A stretch of DNA of 64,000 nt from Geminicoccaceae bacterium (GTDB lineage Bacteria; Pseudomonadota; Alphaproteobacteria; Geminicoccales; Geminicoccaceae): NCBI GenBank assembly GCA_028285265.1, contig JANQPX010000053.1, positions 62,001 to 126,000 on the forward strand, given 5' to 3'. The position numbers were made by a program, and so were the translations under genes. Of the stretch, positions 52,464 to 62,331 are shown in pieces (positions within the stretch are counted from its first letter, which is position 1; every line of letters begins with the position of its first letter). Below the pieces are notes generated by a model. That model was not told the origin of the DNA. It made no database searches and was given only the letters and a program-made list of their open reading frames with translations.

Positions 52464-53429
52464 ATGACCATCGAAAGCGGCAAACCGCTTCGGCTCATTT
52501 ACATGGGAACGGCAGACTTTGCTGTACCGGCCCTGCGTAGGCTCGCGCGGAGCCGTCATGACGTGGTCGCTGTCTATACCCAGCCCGCTCGGCCAGCGGG
52601 GCGTGGCATGCAGCCTCGACCGTCTCCGATCGCGCGCGCTGCCGATGAGCTCGGTCTGCCCGTGCACACGCCTCTCACCTTGAAGGAGAATGCTGAAGCG
52701 GAGAGCTTTGCTGCTCTTGGCGCCGATCTCGCGGTGGTCGCGGCCTACGGACTCCTTCTTCCTCAGGTCATTCTTGACCTCCCACGGTTAGGTTGTGTCA
52801 ACCTTCATGGCTCAATACTACCGCGCTGGCGCGGCGCTGCACCGATCCAGCGAGCGATCATGGCGGGTGATGAGGAAACAGGCGTGACGATCATCCAGAT
52901 GGAGGCGGGCCTCGATACTGGACCGATGTTAGCGATGGACAGGGTCAGCATTACACCCGAAGCTAGAGCTTCGACGCTTCATGATCAGCTTGCCGAACTT
53001 GCTGCCGAGATGATTCTCCCGATGGTCGATCGCTTGGCCGTGGAGCCCGTCATCGGTACGCCCCAGCCTGAAGAAGGGGCGACCTATGCTAGAAAAATCG
53101 ACAAAGAGGAGGGGCGGATCGATTGGCGTGAGCCTGCCGACGTCATTGAACGCAAGCTACGGGCCCTGAATCCATGGCCAGGGTGTTTTGCGCATGTTGA
53201 TGGTCAACGCTTGCGGCTGCTATCGGGCACGACCGATGGCGATGCAGACGCCTGTGTCGCTCAGGCTGGTACGATCCTCGACGACCAACTGCGGATCGCC
53301 TGTGGCAAGGGAATCTTGCGCATCACTCAGCTGCAGAAGGCAGGTGGGAAGCCTATGGATGCTTCAGCTTTCCTTCGCGGTCATCCCTTACCTGCAGGCA
53401 CCTGTTTCGATGTGTTGGAAGGTGTTTGA
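52464..53429 (+). CDS. fmt: Methionyl-tRNA formyltransferase
   Basis: Formylates initiator Met-tRNA using 10-formyl-THF. The 321-residue protein has the N-terminal Rossmann-type domain (LRLIYMGTADFAVPALRRL), the catalytic Asn/His in VNLHGSILPRWRGAAPIQ with SILP in place of the usual SLLP, the catalytic Asp in GLDTGPML, and the C-terminal OB domain. truA overlaps the end. Confidence 0.96.
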   Translation: MTIESGKPLRLIYMGTADFAVPALRRLARSRHDVVAVYTQPARPAGRGMQPRPSPIARAADELGLPVHTPLTLKENAEAESFAALGADLAVVAAYGLLLPQVILDLPRLGCVNLHGSILPRWRGAAPIQRAIMAGDEETGVTIIQMEAGLDTGPMLAMDRVSITPEARASTLHDQLAELAAEMILPMVDRLAVEPVIGTPQPEEGATYARKIDKEEGRIDWREPADVIERKLRALNPWPGCFAHVDGQRLRLLSGTTDGDADACVAQAGTILDDQLRIACGKGILRITQLQKAGGKPMDASAFLRGHPLPAGTCFDVLEGV

Positions 53430-53431
53430 AG

Positions 53432-54169
53432 GTGTCGCGTTTCAAGCTCACCCTCGAGTATGACGGGCGTGCCTTTCAGGGGTGGCAGCGCCAGAAGAAC
53501 GGTTTTTCCGTGCAGGAAGCCCTGGAGAACGCCGTACATGGGTTCTCTGGCGAGACCGTGGCGGTACAGGGGGCAGGGCGGACCGATGCCGGTGTGCACG
53601 CGACTGGCCAGGTCGCGCATGTCGATCTGGACAAACCCATGTCGATCGAGAGCCTGCAGAACGCGATCAACCATCATCTTCGTCCCCATCCCGTTGCCGT
53701 CATCCGTGCGACCCAAGTGGCGGACGACTTTCATGCACGCTTTTCGGCGACGCGCCGCCACTATCTCTATCGAATCATCAATCGCCGCGCTCCTCTTGTG
53801 CTGGAAGCGGGGCGAGCTTGGCATCTGCCGACGATGATTGAAGCCGAGGTCATGCACGAGGCCGGCCAGCGGTTGATTGGCAAACATGACTTCACCAGTT
53901 TTCGCAGTGCTGCCTGTCAATCCCAATCGCCGGTCAAGACTTTAGATCGGATTACCGTGCGGCGTGTTGGCGACGAGATCCAGATTGCTGTCACGGCCCG
54001 CTCCTTCTTGCATCACCAGGTCCGTAACATTGTTGGCACGCTCAAGATGATCGGTGACAATAAATGGCCTGTTGACCGGATCGAAGAGGTTCTGGCTGCC
54101 CAAAACCGCGCGGCTGCAGGCCCCACGGCACCGGCTGATGGCCTTTACCTGACCTCGGTAGAGTACTAA
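53432..54169 (+). CDS. truA: tRNA pseudouridine synthase A
   Basis: Converts U38-U40 of the anticodon arm to pseudouridine. The 245-residue protein has the catalytic Asp52 in GAGRTDAGVHATGQVAH and the later family segments FSATRRHYLYRI, FRSAACQSQSP and FLHHQVRNIVG. The GTG at 53432 is used, with TTGAAG and GGAAGG before it; a TTG at 53426 overlapping the fmt stop is the other option. It closes the def-fmt-truA unit. Confidence 0.95.
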   Translation: MSRFKLTLEYDGRAFQGWQRQKNGFSVQEALENAVHGFSGETVAVQGAGRTDAGVHATGQVAHVDLDKPMSIESLQNAINHHLRPHPVAVIRATQVADDFHARFSATRRHYLYRIINRRAPLVLEAGRAWHLPTMIEAEVMHEAGQRLIGKHDFTSFRSAACQSQSPVKTLDRITVRRVGDEIQIAVTARSFLHHQVRNIVGTLKMIGDNKWPVDRIEEVLAAQNRAAAGPTAPADGLYLTSVEY

Positions 54170-54193
54170 AGCCGGCGGTCGTTCCGCTTGCCT

Positions 54194-55240
54194 TCAATAG
54201 CCAATCAGATACCGACTGCTCGATTGCAATAAGCGCTTTGCCAAAAGGGCGGACGCAATACAGATGGCAATCACTGGAATGATGAGGGCGAGATAGTAGG
54301 CGGCTTCAAAGTGCATTGGTGCTGCAACGTTTGGCTGTAAGCCGGCGATGAGAAAAATCATGTATGGATGAAGAAAGAAGATTGCGAAGCTGGTTTTTGC
54401 GAGAACATCAAGAATGACATGTCGTTTATTTTCAAAACGATGAAGCCAAACCATAAAAAATAGACAGAGTGTTATCTTTTGCAGGAGCATAAGATCAATG
54501 CCATCATAGGCAAAAATTTCTTTATGATAATTGCCGACGTTACCCATCAGGGCCTGAATTGTTGCGAGAAGAATGACAATGATAAAAAGAAAGATTTCCC
54601 TCTTCTCAAAGAATGCATAGATCATGTCTCGATGGAGGGCGCACCACATTCCAAATAAGTAAAATGGTGTAAAGTAGATTACAGAGTGTATAATATTGAC
54701 GTTATCGACAGGTCGATGAATAAATAGAGAAATCGAAAATAGTATAAAAATAATCAATATCTGAAAAATATTGTTCATTTTGAGAAAGCTTATATGGATC
54801 GGTGACATGGCGAATATAATGAATATGCAAGGTATATACCAATATGCCACCATGAAATTGCCGGTCAAATAGTACAGTGAAAATGGTTTGACATACTCCT
54901 GTAAAATTCCCTCGCCACTAGGCGCAAAAAATTGGTTCCAAGTCGAAGGGTCTTTTGTGAACAAGAAAAGAATTGGCAATATTGATAATATGCTATACGG
55001 GATGAGGAGATTATAGGCTTTTGACCTGATAAATTTCTGAAATTTATAGTTTTTATAAAAGACAACCCAAAAAAGAAATCCGGATATGAAGACAAAAAGG
55101 CTTGTGCATCCAACTGTTATATTAACGAAGATGGCTTCGAACAGGTTGTCGCCAAGTTGGCCTTTCATCGCATAGACATGCCCCGCAACGATGATGACGA
55201 TCGCAACGGCACGAAAATGGTTGATGGAATTCACGAACAT
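54194..55240 (-). CDS. Acyltransferase 3-family membrane protein, AT-rich
   Basis: Polytopic membrane protein of 348 residues with about ten helices. It starts MFVNSINHFRAVAIVIIVAGH, matching the acyltransferase 3 / WecH-type pattern with His near residue 8 and His21, and has SLFVFISGFLFW and FAIFFLHPY. Such enzymes put acetyl or other acyl groups on surface polysaccharides. The gene is visibly richer in A/T than all its neighbours, with many ATA, AAT and TTT codons, which suggests recent transfer. No mobile genes flank it. It is convergent with truA. Confidence 0.82.
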   Translation of the reverse strand: MFVNSINHFRAVAIVIIVAGHVYAMKGQLGDNLFEAIFVNITVGCTSLFVFISGFLFWVVFYKNYKFQKFIRSKAYNLLIPYSILSILPILFLFTKDPSTWNQFFAPSGEGILQEYVKPFSLYYLTGNFMVAYWYIPCIFIIFAMSPIHISFLKMNNIFQILIIFILFSISLFIHRPVDNVNIIHSVIYFTPFYLFGMWCALHRDMIYAFFEKREIFLFIIVILLATIQALMGNVGNYHKEIFAYDGIDLMLLQKITLCLFFMVWLHRFENKRHVILDVLAKTSFAIFFLHPYMIFLIAGLQPNVAAPMHFEAAYYLALIIPVIAICIASALLAKRLLQSSSRYLIGY

Positions 55241-55502
55241 GGAGGCGGTTGACTTCCCTCAGAGGACGTTTTTTGTCGGAGACGACGCGTGCCCAAAGAC
55301 CCACCGTCCCAGCGTTCGAGGGGGCGCTTAGCTGCCAAAGGATTCGCGACGATCTTGCCGACAAATCCTGCTGCTTGAGCCTCTCCCCACTAAGCAAACA
55401 GCACAATGGCCTCGCGAGAGCAAGGTCAGAGGGCTTGTCCGGTGGATAAGAGGGCCTCATGGTAACCGTTCTGACGCTACCATGATCACGGGGAGGAGCA
55501 AC

Positions 55503-56942
55503 ATGTCCTTGAAGGACTATGAGGCTTATGATGCGCTCGGTCTCGCCGCGCTGGTCGCTAAGGGTGAGACAACGCCATCAGAACTTCTGGAAGCAGCGCT
55601 TGCCCAGATCGATTCGGTCAATCCGAGCCTCAATGCCATTGCGCAGCTTGCCACAGACAGCGCGATGGCTGCGATCGACCGAGGGCTCCCTGGCGGGCCC
55701 TTTCGTGGCGTTCCGTTCCTCCTCAAGGACCTCGGTGCGGCGGCGATCGACTACCCATCGCATTTGGGTTCCCGCCTTTTCAAAGGTACCCGATACTCCG
55801 TTGACAGTGCTTTGGTTGAACGTCTGAAACGAGCGGGATTGGTTATCTTTGGACGGACAACGTCGCCGGAGCTCGGTGTTGGGCCCATTACCGAAGCCAA
55901 GGTTTATGGTGGCCCGACCAGAAACCCTTGGGACTTGAACCATACATCAGGTGGTTCCTCCGGCGGGGCAGGCGCTGTTGTCGCCGCTGGGGTCATCCCG
56001 GCCGCTCATGGTTCTGATGGCGGTGGTTCCATTCGCATTCCGGCGTCTTCATCGGGCCTGTTCGGCCTTAAACCGACGCGCGCGCGGGTCCCGGCGGGGC
56101 CCCTTGTCGGTGAGGGCTGGGCGGGCATGGCGATCGACGGTTTTCTCACCCGATCCGTGCGCGATACCGCAGCCTTGCTGGACGCTGTTGCCGGGCCGGA
56201 CCTTGGCGCACCATACTGGCCTCCTCCCTTAGCAATGGGGTTTGCTAAGGCGATCGAGAAGCCGCCAGCGCGGCTGAGCATTGCGTTCAGTATCAAGAGT
56301 TTCACTGGAAACGATGTTCACCCCGATTGTCGAGATGCCATCCAAAAAACAGCCAAGATCCTCGATGATCTCGGACATCACGTCGAGGAAGCCGATCCTC
56401 AGGTCGACCTGATGCCGTTAATGCGTGCATGGGTTCGGATCGCTGCCTGCGGCACCGCTCTTGCTGTTCGAACGAAGGTCGCCGAGCGGGGCCAGCCCCT
56501 TGATTCGGAGGACGTTGAGGGTATCACCCGCGGGGCACTTGCATTGTCGGAGACGCTATCGGGCGCGGATTACCTCGAGGCCGTCAATCAGGTCCATCGG
56601 TTCGGACGTGGTCTCGCTAGCTTCTTCGAGCCCTATGATCTTCTGTTGACGGCCACCCTGGCGGAGCCGCCCGCCAAGGTCGGTCGTTTTGCGCCATCAA
56701 GCGAAGATTTCGTCGATCATCGTTTGGGGCCAACCGGCGTTCTCCCCTATTCTCCATTTACTGCGGTCTTCAACGCGAGCGGGCAGCCAGCCATGTCGGT
56801 GCCCATCCACTGGAATGCAGCGGGTTTGCCCATTGGCGTGCATTTTGCTGGACGTTTTGGTGCGGATGAAACACTGATGGCACTCGCAGCTGAACTTGAA
56901 GCTGCGGCCCCATGGTTTAACAAGCGGCCTCCCTTATCATAG
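55503..56942 (+). CDS. Amidase-signature hydrolase
   Basis: Amide hydrolase of the amidase-signature family, acting in the cytoplasm. The 479-residue protein has the Lys/cis-Ser/Ser triad: Lys75 in PFLLKDLG, Ser152 in TSGGSSGGAGA and Ser176 in GSDGGGSIRIPAS. GGGGAGGAG precedes the ATG at 55503 (MSLKDYEAYD). It is not a GatA: no gatB or gatC is near and the C-terminal part differs. The substrate is unknown. Confidence 0.9.
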   Translation: MSLKDYEAYDALGLAALVAKGETTPSELLEAALAQIDSVNPSLNAIAQLATDSAMAAIDRGLPGGPFRGVPFLLKDLGAAAIDYPSHLGSRLFKGTRYSVDSALVERLKRAGLVIFGRTTSPELGVGPITEAKVYGGPTRNPWDLNHTSGGSSGGAGAVVAAGVIPAAHGSDGGGSIRIPASSSGLFGLKPTRARVPAGPLVGEGWAGMAIDGFLTRSVRDTAALLDAVAGPDLGAPYWPPPLAMGFAKAIEKPPARLSIAFSIKSFTGNDVHPDCRDAIQKTAKILDDLGHHVEEADPQVDLMPLMRAWVRIAACGTALAVRTKVAERGQPLDSEDVEGITRGALALSETLSGADYLEAVNQVHRFGRGLASFFEPYDLLLTATLAEPPAKVGRFAPSSEDFVDHRLGPTGVLPYSPFTAVFNASGQPAMSVPIHWNAAGLPIGVHFAGRFGADETLMALAAELEAAAPWFNKRPPLS

Positions 56943-57048
56943 CGGCAAGCCGCCCATCCGTTTGGATAAGGCCGGTTGCGCCAAGTTGGCTCGACGGCTA
57001 TTGCAGGGCGATCAGCCTTCGCGGCCGTGGAACCAAAAAGAACGAGCC

Positions 57049-59322
57049 ATGTTGAACTGCCGAAGTCTCCTCGTCGCCCTCGCAGTCTTGTTTCTGCCTA
57101 GTGCTGGCATGGCGCAGTCGATCCTGCCTACGGAATCAGAAGATCCAACGGTGGACGTGCTTGCCGATGACGAACTGACGCCTCAGTCCATACGCGAAAT
57201 GGTTTCGCGGTTGTCCGATCAAGAGGTTCGCGATTTGTTGTTGCAGCGTCTCGACGCCGTCGCTGATGCAAACAGCAAGGCCTCAACCGGCGACGGCGGT
57301 ATCTTCGCTTTCCTCCCGGCCGTGGCTGCGGGCGTTGGCTCGGCGGTCGCCGAGGCGGTCCTGCGGCTGCCGAACCTGTGGGATGGCCAAGTCCGCAGCA
57401 TCAATAGTTTCCTGGCCAAACGTGAATTCAATGAGGTTATGCGCTTGTTGGTCGTCCTTGCCGCTGCAGTCCTTGTCGGCCTGGCGGCGGAATGGCTGGT
57501 GAATCGCTTTGCCCAACGCTGGCGACAAGAGATTGAAGATGCGCGTGTCTCCGAAAATCTCGGGGAAGCGCTTCGTCTGCTCGGCCTTCGCTTTCTGCTC
57601 GATGTTATCGGCCTTGTGGTGTTTGCCTTGGTGGCACGCGCGGTCGTCACCAATCTCTTGCCGCCTGATGAGATTCGCGTTGGGCAAATCGTCATGATTA
57701 ATCTCATCATGATCCCGCGGCTGATGGCGGCCATGTCGCGTTTCTTCATTGCGCCGACGCGACCGGATCTGCGAATCGTTCATACCGACGATGAATCGGC
57801 GCGGTTCATTCACCGGCATTGGATTGGTCTGGGCATTGTGATGGGTCTCCAGATTTTCATCGTTGCCTTCAATCGAATGAATGGTGTGGCCGTCGGTGAA
57901 ACGCGGATTGGCTTTTGGCTCAATCTGGCGGTTCATATCTATATCATCGTGATCGCGATTCGGGCTCGGCATGGTCTCACGATGATGCTGAGGGGTCGAG
58001 ACGACGATGTCACACCTGCCGAGGAGCGGGTTGCCACCGCCTATCCGTGGTTGGTCGTTGCCGTCTCCGTGTTGACCTGGGTCTTGGTCGAATTGATCGT
58101 ATCCATGGAGCGTTTCGATCTCTTGGGAGGTGGCCGGCACTATATCACCATGGTCTTGCTGATCATGGCGCCAGCTATCGATACGATGATAAGAGGGCTC
58201 GTTGGCTATCTCCTGCCGCCCATGACGGGTGAAGGACAGGTCGCGGAACGCGCCTACATGGCCAGCAAGCGCTGCTGTATTCGGGTTGGCAGAACCTTGA
58301 TGTTTGGTCTGGTCGTCTTGGTCATCGCCATCATGTGGGGCATCGACCCTCACGATCTTGCCAGCCAAGGCGTCGGTGCGAGAGCAGCGGCAGCTCTCGT
58401 CGAATTCCTGCTCGTCTTAGCGGTTGGCTATCTGATCTGGGAGATGGTTACGCTTTGGGTCAATCAAAAGTTAGCGGCTGAGCAGACGGCGCTAGGTTTC
58501 GATCCCAATGAGGAAGAGCCTGGGGGCGGGGAGGGTGGCGGACAAGGCGGCTCCAGGCTTGCGACGGTCCTACCGTTGATGCGCCGTCTTCTCCAATCGG
58601 CGATCATTGTCATTACCGTCCTCGTGGCGCTTGGAAGCTTGAATATCGATATTACGCCACTTCTCGCCGGCGCTGGCATCATTGGCCTCGCCATCGGCTT
58701 CGGCGCGCAGAAATTAGTCACCGATGTGGTCTCAGGGGCCTTCTTCCTGATCGACGATGCGTTTCGACAAGGTGAGTATGTCGATGTCGAAGGTACGGTC
58801 GGAACGGTCGAAAAGACATCGATCCGGTCGCTGACACTTCGGCACCATCGCGGTGCCGTCCACACCATTCCCTATGGCGAAATTCCAAAGATCACCAACT
58901 ATTCGAGGGACTGGGTGATCATGAAGTTGAAGTTCACCGTACCCTTCGATACGGATGTCAATAAGATCAAGAAGATCTTCAAGAAGATTGGGGCTGAGAT
59001 GATGGCGGTCCCCGAATTTGCTGCCGATATGATGCAGCCATTTAAGAGCCAGGGCGTGTTGGAAGTCGATGACGTCGGCATTGTCGTTCGCGGTAAATTC
59101 ATGGCCAAGCCGGGGAAGCAATTCACGCTCCGAAAAGAAATCTACCAGCGTGTCAAAACGGCGTTTGACGAGAACGACATTCAGTTCGCACGCAAGGAGG
59201 TGCGCGTTTCGGTTCCCGGCCTTGAGAATGGTGACCTCACGAAGGAGGACCGTGACGCCATCGCTGCTGCCGCTGCCGAAGCAGCGGAACAAGAACTGAC
59301 CGAACAAGGTAACAAAGCCTGA
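57049..59322 (+). CDS. MscS-family mechanosensitive channel, large form
   Basis: Tension-gated inner-membrane channel of 757 residues. It has a signal peptide (1-22, ending GMAQS), a periplasmic region, about eight predicted helices, and the C-terminal MscS pore and cytoplasmic vestibule: pore helix with AGAGIIGLAIGFGAQKLV near 538-555, then YVDVEGTVGTVEKTSIRSL. A Gly/Glu-rich loop at about 485-500 (GGGEGGGQGG) precedes the core. The start is ATG 57049; a longer frame to 56896 overlaps the amidase and lacks a leader signal. Ends with an Ala-rich acidic tail. Confidence 0.92.
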   Translation: MLNCRSLLVALAVLFLPSAGMAQSILPTESEDPTVDVLADDELTPQSIREMVSRLSDQEVRDLLLQRLDAVADANSKASTGDGGIFAFLPAVAAGVGSAVAEAVLRLPNLWDGQVRSINSFLAKREFNEVMRLLVVLAAAVLVGLAAEWLVNRFAQRWRQEIEDARVSENLGEALRLLGLRFLLDVIGLVVFALVARAVVTNLLPPDEIRVGQIVMINLIMIPRLMAAMSRFFIAPTRPDLRIVHTDDESARFIHRHWIGLGIVMGLQIFIVAFNRMNGVAVGETRIGFWLNLAVHIYIIVIAIRARHGLTMMLRGRDDDVTPAEERVATAYPWLVVAVSVLTWVLVELIVSMERFDLLGGGRHYITMVLLIMAPAIDTMIRGLVGYLLPPMTGEGQVAERAYMASKRCCIRVGRTLMFGLVVLVIAIMWGIDPHDLASQGVGARAAAALVEFLLVLAVGYLIWEMVTLWVNQKLAAEQTALGFDPNEEEPGGGEGGGQGGSRLATVLPLMRRLLQSAIIVITVLVALGSLNIDITPLLAGAGIIGLAIGFGAQKLVTDVVSGAFFLIDDAFRQGEYVDVEGTVGTVEKTSIRSLTLRHHRGAVHTIPYGEIPKITNYSRDWVIMKLKFTVPFDTDVNKIKKIFKKIGAEMMAVPEFAADMMQPFKSQGVLEVDDVGIVVRGKFMAKPGKQFTLRKEIYQRVKTAFDENDIQFARKEVRVSVPGLENGDLTKEDRDAIAAAAAEAAEQELTEQGNKA

Positions 59323-59323
59323 T

Positions 59324-60244
59324 CTAGCGTCCCCAACGAAGGGCGATCGGATCCATCGCTCTCGCGAGCTCGAGAAGACCTTGCCGTGTCTCTGGTGGTA
59401 GTGGGGTGAGTGGATGCCGAACGTGGTCGGAGGTGATCACACCACCCTCTTTCATCACGGTTTTGCATGCCCGAAGGCCGCATTGTCGGTTTTCATAGTT
59501 GATGAGCGGCAAAATTCTCTCGTATTGACGGGCAGCCTCGTCCCGGTTGCCGGCGGCGTGCGCCTGGACGACCGGTTTGATCAGATCGGGCAATAGTGCG
59601 CTCGACATGGTCCCTGTTGCACCCGCATCGAGATCGGCCATAAGCGTGATAGCCTCTTCGCCATCGAATGGGCCAATGATCGAGGAACCTCCGGCTCGTA
59701 TCAACGCGCGGAGCTTATCGGCGGTGCCCGGCATCTCAATCTTAAAATAGCTGACCGGACCGAGTTCTTTGGCCATCCTTGCCAAAAACGGGACGGAGAG
59801 ATGGACACCAGCAAGCGGCGCGTCCTGCACCATGATCGGTAGGCCAACCTCAGCGGCGCGTGCGAACTGATCAAATGTTTGCTCTTCAGTGCCTTTCAAA
59901 AGGGCGCCGTGATACGGGGGCATCAGCATGACCATCGCGGCGCCGAGGGCCTTGGCCTGCTGCACGCGTTCGACCACGATGCCTGTGGAAAAATGGGAGC
60001 AGGTGACGATTGCGGGAACTCGCCCGTCGAGATGCTCAAGGCAAAGCCGTGTCAGCGTCTCGCGTTCTTCGTCGGCAAGAAGGAATTGCTCGGAATAGTT
60101 GGCAAGAATGCACAGCCCATCCACGCCCTGATCAATCATGCAATCCAGAACCCGACGCATGCCTTCGAGGTCAAGGGCGCCGTTGTCCAGGAACGGTGTC
60201 GGCGCAACCGGCCAGACGCCGCGATAGGTCTCGGTGGTTGTCAA
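59324..60244 (-). CDS. DHDPS-superfamily aldolase/lyase, not DapA
   Basis: Class I aldolase of the DHDPS/NAL superfamily (306 residues), TIM barrel. The Schiff-base lysine is present (Lys168 in SYFKIE). The Tyr of the YNVP motif that acts in DapA is replaced: the segment reads VQDAP with Gln140. The TT pair of the GTTGE loop reads NYSEQ. It therefore should not make dihydrodipicolinate and may act on another keto acid. The start at 60244 has the usual MTTTETYRGVWPVAPTPF. It is convergent with the MscS gene and separated from aroB by 32 bases. Confidence 0.82.
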   Translation of the reverse strand: MTTTETYRGVWPVAPTPFLDNGALDLEGMRRVLDCMIDQGVDGLCILANYSEQFLLADEERETLTRLCLEHLDGRVPAIVTCSHFSTGIVVERVQQAKALGAAMVMLMPPYHGALLKGTEEQTFDQFARAAEVGLPIMVQDAPLAGVHLSVPFLARMAKELGPVSYFKIEMPGTADKLRALIRAGGSSIIGPFDGEEAITLMADLDAGATGTMSSALLPDLIKPVVQAHAAGNRDEAARQYERILPLINYENRQCGLRACKTVMKEGGVITSDHVRHPLTPLPPETRQGLLELARAMDPIALRWGR

Positions 60245-60276
60245 GGCGAGCCTCCCTCGTCTTTGTTATGTGCCTA

Positions 60277-61389
60277 TCAGTCTAGCTCGGACTGGAGGAA
60301 AGCTTCCAGTTCGGCCCGCTCGATTTGAACGCCAGCAAAAGCTCTGCCGATCCCTTCGGTAAGGACAAACCGCGGGGTACCAGCCTCGACCTTCTTGTCT
60401 CGTGACATGGCAGCGATGACGGCATCAGCCGTGATCTCGGTCTGCAGCGTTCGGGCACTTGTCGGAAGATCGACAGTCTTTAGGTGGTTGACTACCCGGT
60501 GAACATCGTCTTGTGGGCAATGGCCGCGGCTGGCGGAAAGCTTGAAGGCGAGCACCATGCCGATTGCGACCGCTTCGCCGTGCAGGAGTTCTTGGCCATA
60601 GCCGGTCATCGTCTCGAGTGCGTGGCCGAAGGTGTGGCCAAGATTGAGGAGGGCGCGCCGGCCACTCTCTCGCTCATCCTCCTCCACGATCTCGGCCTTC
60701 GCGCGGCAGCTCTCAATGACCGCATAACGCCGAGCGTCGGTATCACCAGCGATGATCGCTTGGCCCTTTTGCTCGAGCCAGTCGAAGAATCCAGGGCGAT
60801 TGATCAGACCATATTTCAGGACCTCGGCATAGCCGGCCCGCAGTTGCCTCGCCGGCAGACTGTCAAGGACGCCGATGTCGGCGAGCACGAGCTTTGGCTG
60901 ATGGAAACTACCGATGAGATTCTTGCCATGGGTACTGTTGATGCCGGTTTTCCCGCCGACCGAGCTATCGACTTGTGCGAGCAGCGTTGTCGGAAGCTGG
61001 ATGACATCGAGCCCACGAAGCAGGGTCGCACCGAGAAAACCTGCGAGATCGCCGATGACGCCGCCACCAAGAGCGATAATCGAGGTGCCTCTTTCGATGC
61101 CGAGCTGAAGGATACCGTCGGCAAGTTCGGCAAACATCTCCAGGCTTTTTGTTTGCTCGCCTGGCGGCAGCACGAAGGGATGGTGTTCAATACCAACATT
61201 GCCCAGGCTGGACGTCAGCGCGTCGAGATGGCCGCTGTTCTTCAGATGCTGATCGGTGATGACGATGCTGTGTTGATGACGGATCAACGGTTTGATCAGG
61301 GTTCCGCCATTCTCGATCAATCCGCCACCCACGAGGATTTGATAGCTGCGTTCGCCGAGATCAACGACGAGCTCTTCCACCTCATTCAC
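60277..61389 (-). CDS. aroB: 3-dehydroquinate synthase
   Basis: Second step of the shikimate pathway, converting DAHP to 3-dehydroquinate with NAD and a divalent metal. The 370-residue protein has GGGVIGDLAGFLGATLLRG near 108-126, the Lys/Glu region RAGYAEVLKYGLI and the metal-binding LLNLGHTFGHALE. It starts by an ATGA overlap with aroK, in the common aroK-aroB order. Confidence 0.96.
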   Translation of the reverse strand: MNEVEELVVDLGERSYQILVGGGLIENGGTLIKPLIRHQHSIVITDQHLKNSGHLDALTSSLGNVGIEHHPFVLPPGEQTKSLEMFAELADGILQLGIERGTSIIALGGGVIGDLAGFLGATLLRGLDVIQLPTTLLAQVDSSVGGKTGINSTHGKNLIGSFHQPKLVLADIGVLDSLPARQLRAGYAEVLKYGLINRPGFFDWLEQKGQAIIAGDTDARRYAVIESCRAKAEIVEEDERESGRRALLNLGHTFGHALETMTGYGQELLHGEAVAIGMVLAFKLSASRGHCPQDDVHRVVNHLKTVDLPTSARTLQTEITADAVIAAMSRDKKVEAGTPRFVLTEGIGRAFAGVQIERAELEAFLQSELD

Positions 61390-62066
61390 GACGACGCGCT
61401 CCGATCGGTGTAGCTACGCAACGCTTGCACCGCCCGATCGACGACATCTCCCAGCGACCCGCTTCCGCCATCGATGGTAATATCGGCCTCTGCGTAGCTC
61501 GCGCGGCGTTCGTTTAGGAGAGCGGTTAGGATCGTGCGCGGGTCGCCTTTGCTCAACAGAGGACGATCATTACGACGGCTCGTGCGCTTTACCAAAATGT
61601 CGATATCCGTATCAAGCCAGATCGAGATCGCACGCTCTTTAATCAGGTGTCGGGTTTCGTCGGCGACGAACGAACCTCCGCCGAGGGCCAACACCTGTTT
61701 TTGCTGCTCATCGATAACTCGAGCGATGACCTGACGTTCCCGTTGTCGAAACTCGTCCTCGCCGATCTCTGCAAAGATGTTGGTGATCGAGGTTCCGGCC
61801 GCGTTCTCGATTGCCCAGTCTGCGTCCTGGAAGGGCCATCCCAGGGTCTTGGCAAGCCGACGGCCGACAGATGTCTTGCCAGACCCCATCATACCCACGA
61901 GGACGATGGTCCGATCAAGCCGTTGGCCGAGGAGATCGATTGGATGGCAAGGCGGGGTTGTCGAATCGGGACATTCCTGCAAGTTGAATATGCCTACGTT
62001 GCTGGGACCGGACGTTGAAACGCATCTCTGCTCTCGATATAAAGCGGTGATCTGACCAGGAGGCAA
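61386..62066 (-). CDS. aroK: Shikimate kinase
   Basis: Phosphorylates shikimate with ATP. The P-loop GMMGSGKTSVGRRLAK lies about 58-73 residues from the assumed start, and GGGSFV and RPLL are the substrate-binding motifs. The N-terminal 50 residues are longer than usual; TTG at 62066 is assumed, while TTG at 61982 would give a more normal length. The promoter region is shared with the divergent 46-residue membrane protein. Confidence 0.93.
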   Translation of the reverse strand: MPPGQITALYREQRCVSTSGPSNVGIFNLQECPDSTTPPCHPIDLLGQRLDRTIVLVGMMGSGKTSVGRRLAKTLGWPFQDADWAIENAAGTSITNIFAEIGEDEFRQRERQVIARVIDEQQKQVLALGGGSFVADETRHLIKERAISIWLDTDIDILVKRTSRRNDRPLLSKGDPRTILTALLNERRASYAEADITIDGGSGSLGDVVDRAVQALRSYTDRSASS

Positions 62067-62128
62067 GTCTCTGCTGCTTAATTGATATGCAGGTCTCGCC
62101 TGCAGAAAGACGCTGATGGGCGATAGGC

Positions 62129-62269
62129 ATGTTGAAGTTCAGTGGATTCCTTCTTTTGACGATCATGATCGTCGCGCTTGGTGGGCTGGCGTATCTCGCT
62201 GTTTGGGATATTCCGCCCCCCACGACGACCGTCGAACGCACCTTGCCGGATAACAATTTTCCGCGCTGA
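62129..62269 (+). CDS. 46-residue membrane protein between aroK and xerD
   Basis: A tiny protein with one membrane helix (about 5-25, FLLLTIMIVALGGLAYLAV) followed by WDIPPP and a tail ending DNNFPR. A protein of this plan, with the same WDIP and FPR ends, is recalled at the aroK-xerD boundary in Rhodospirillales; this is from memory, not a search. The ribosome-binding site (ATAGG) is weak. Function unknown; the helix and a periplasmic Pro-rich tail suggest a small inner-membrane protein. Confidence 0.75.
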   Translation: MLKFSGFLLLTIMIVALGGLAYLAVWDIPPPTTTVERTLPDNNFPR

Positions 62270-62331
62270 GAGGGAGCGAAGGTCTCTTGATGCTGGTGTC
62301 AATCGTCGGTCCGTCGTAGTGTCTCGACATC

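Noticed and set aside
57283..58368. A 361-residue frame on the - strand.
   Set aside because: It is antisense to the MscS channel gene and rich in His, Gln and Arg as expected from the complement of membrane-protein codons.
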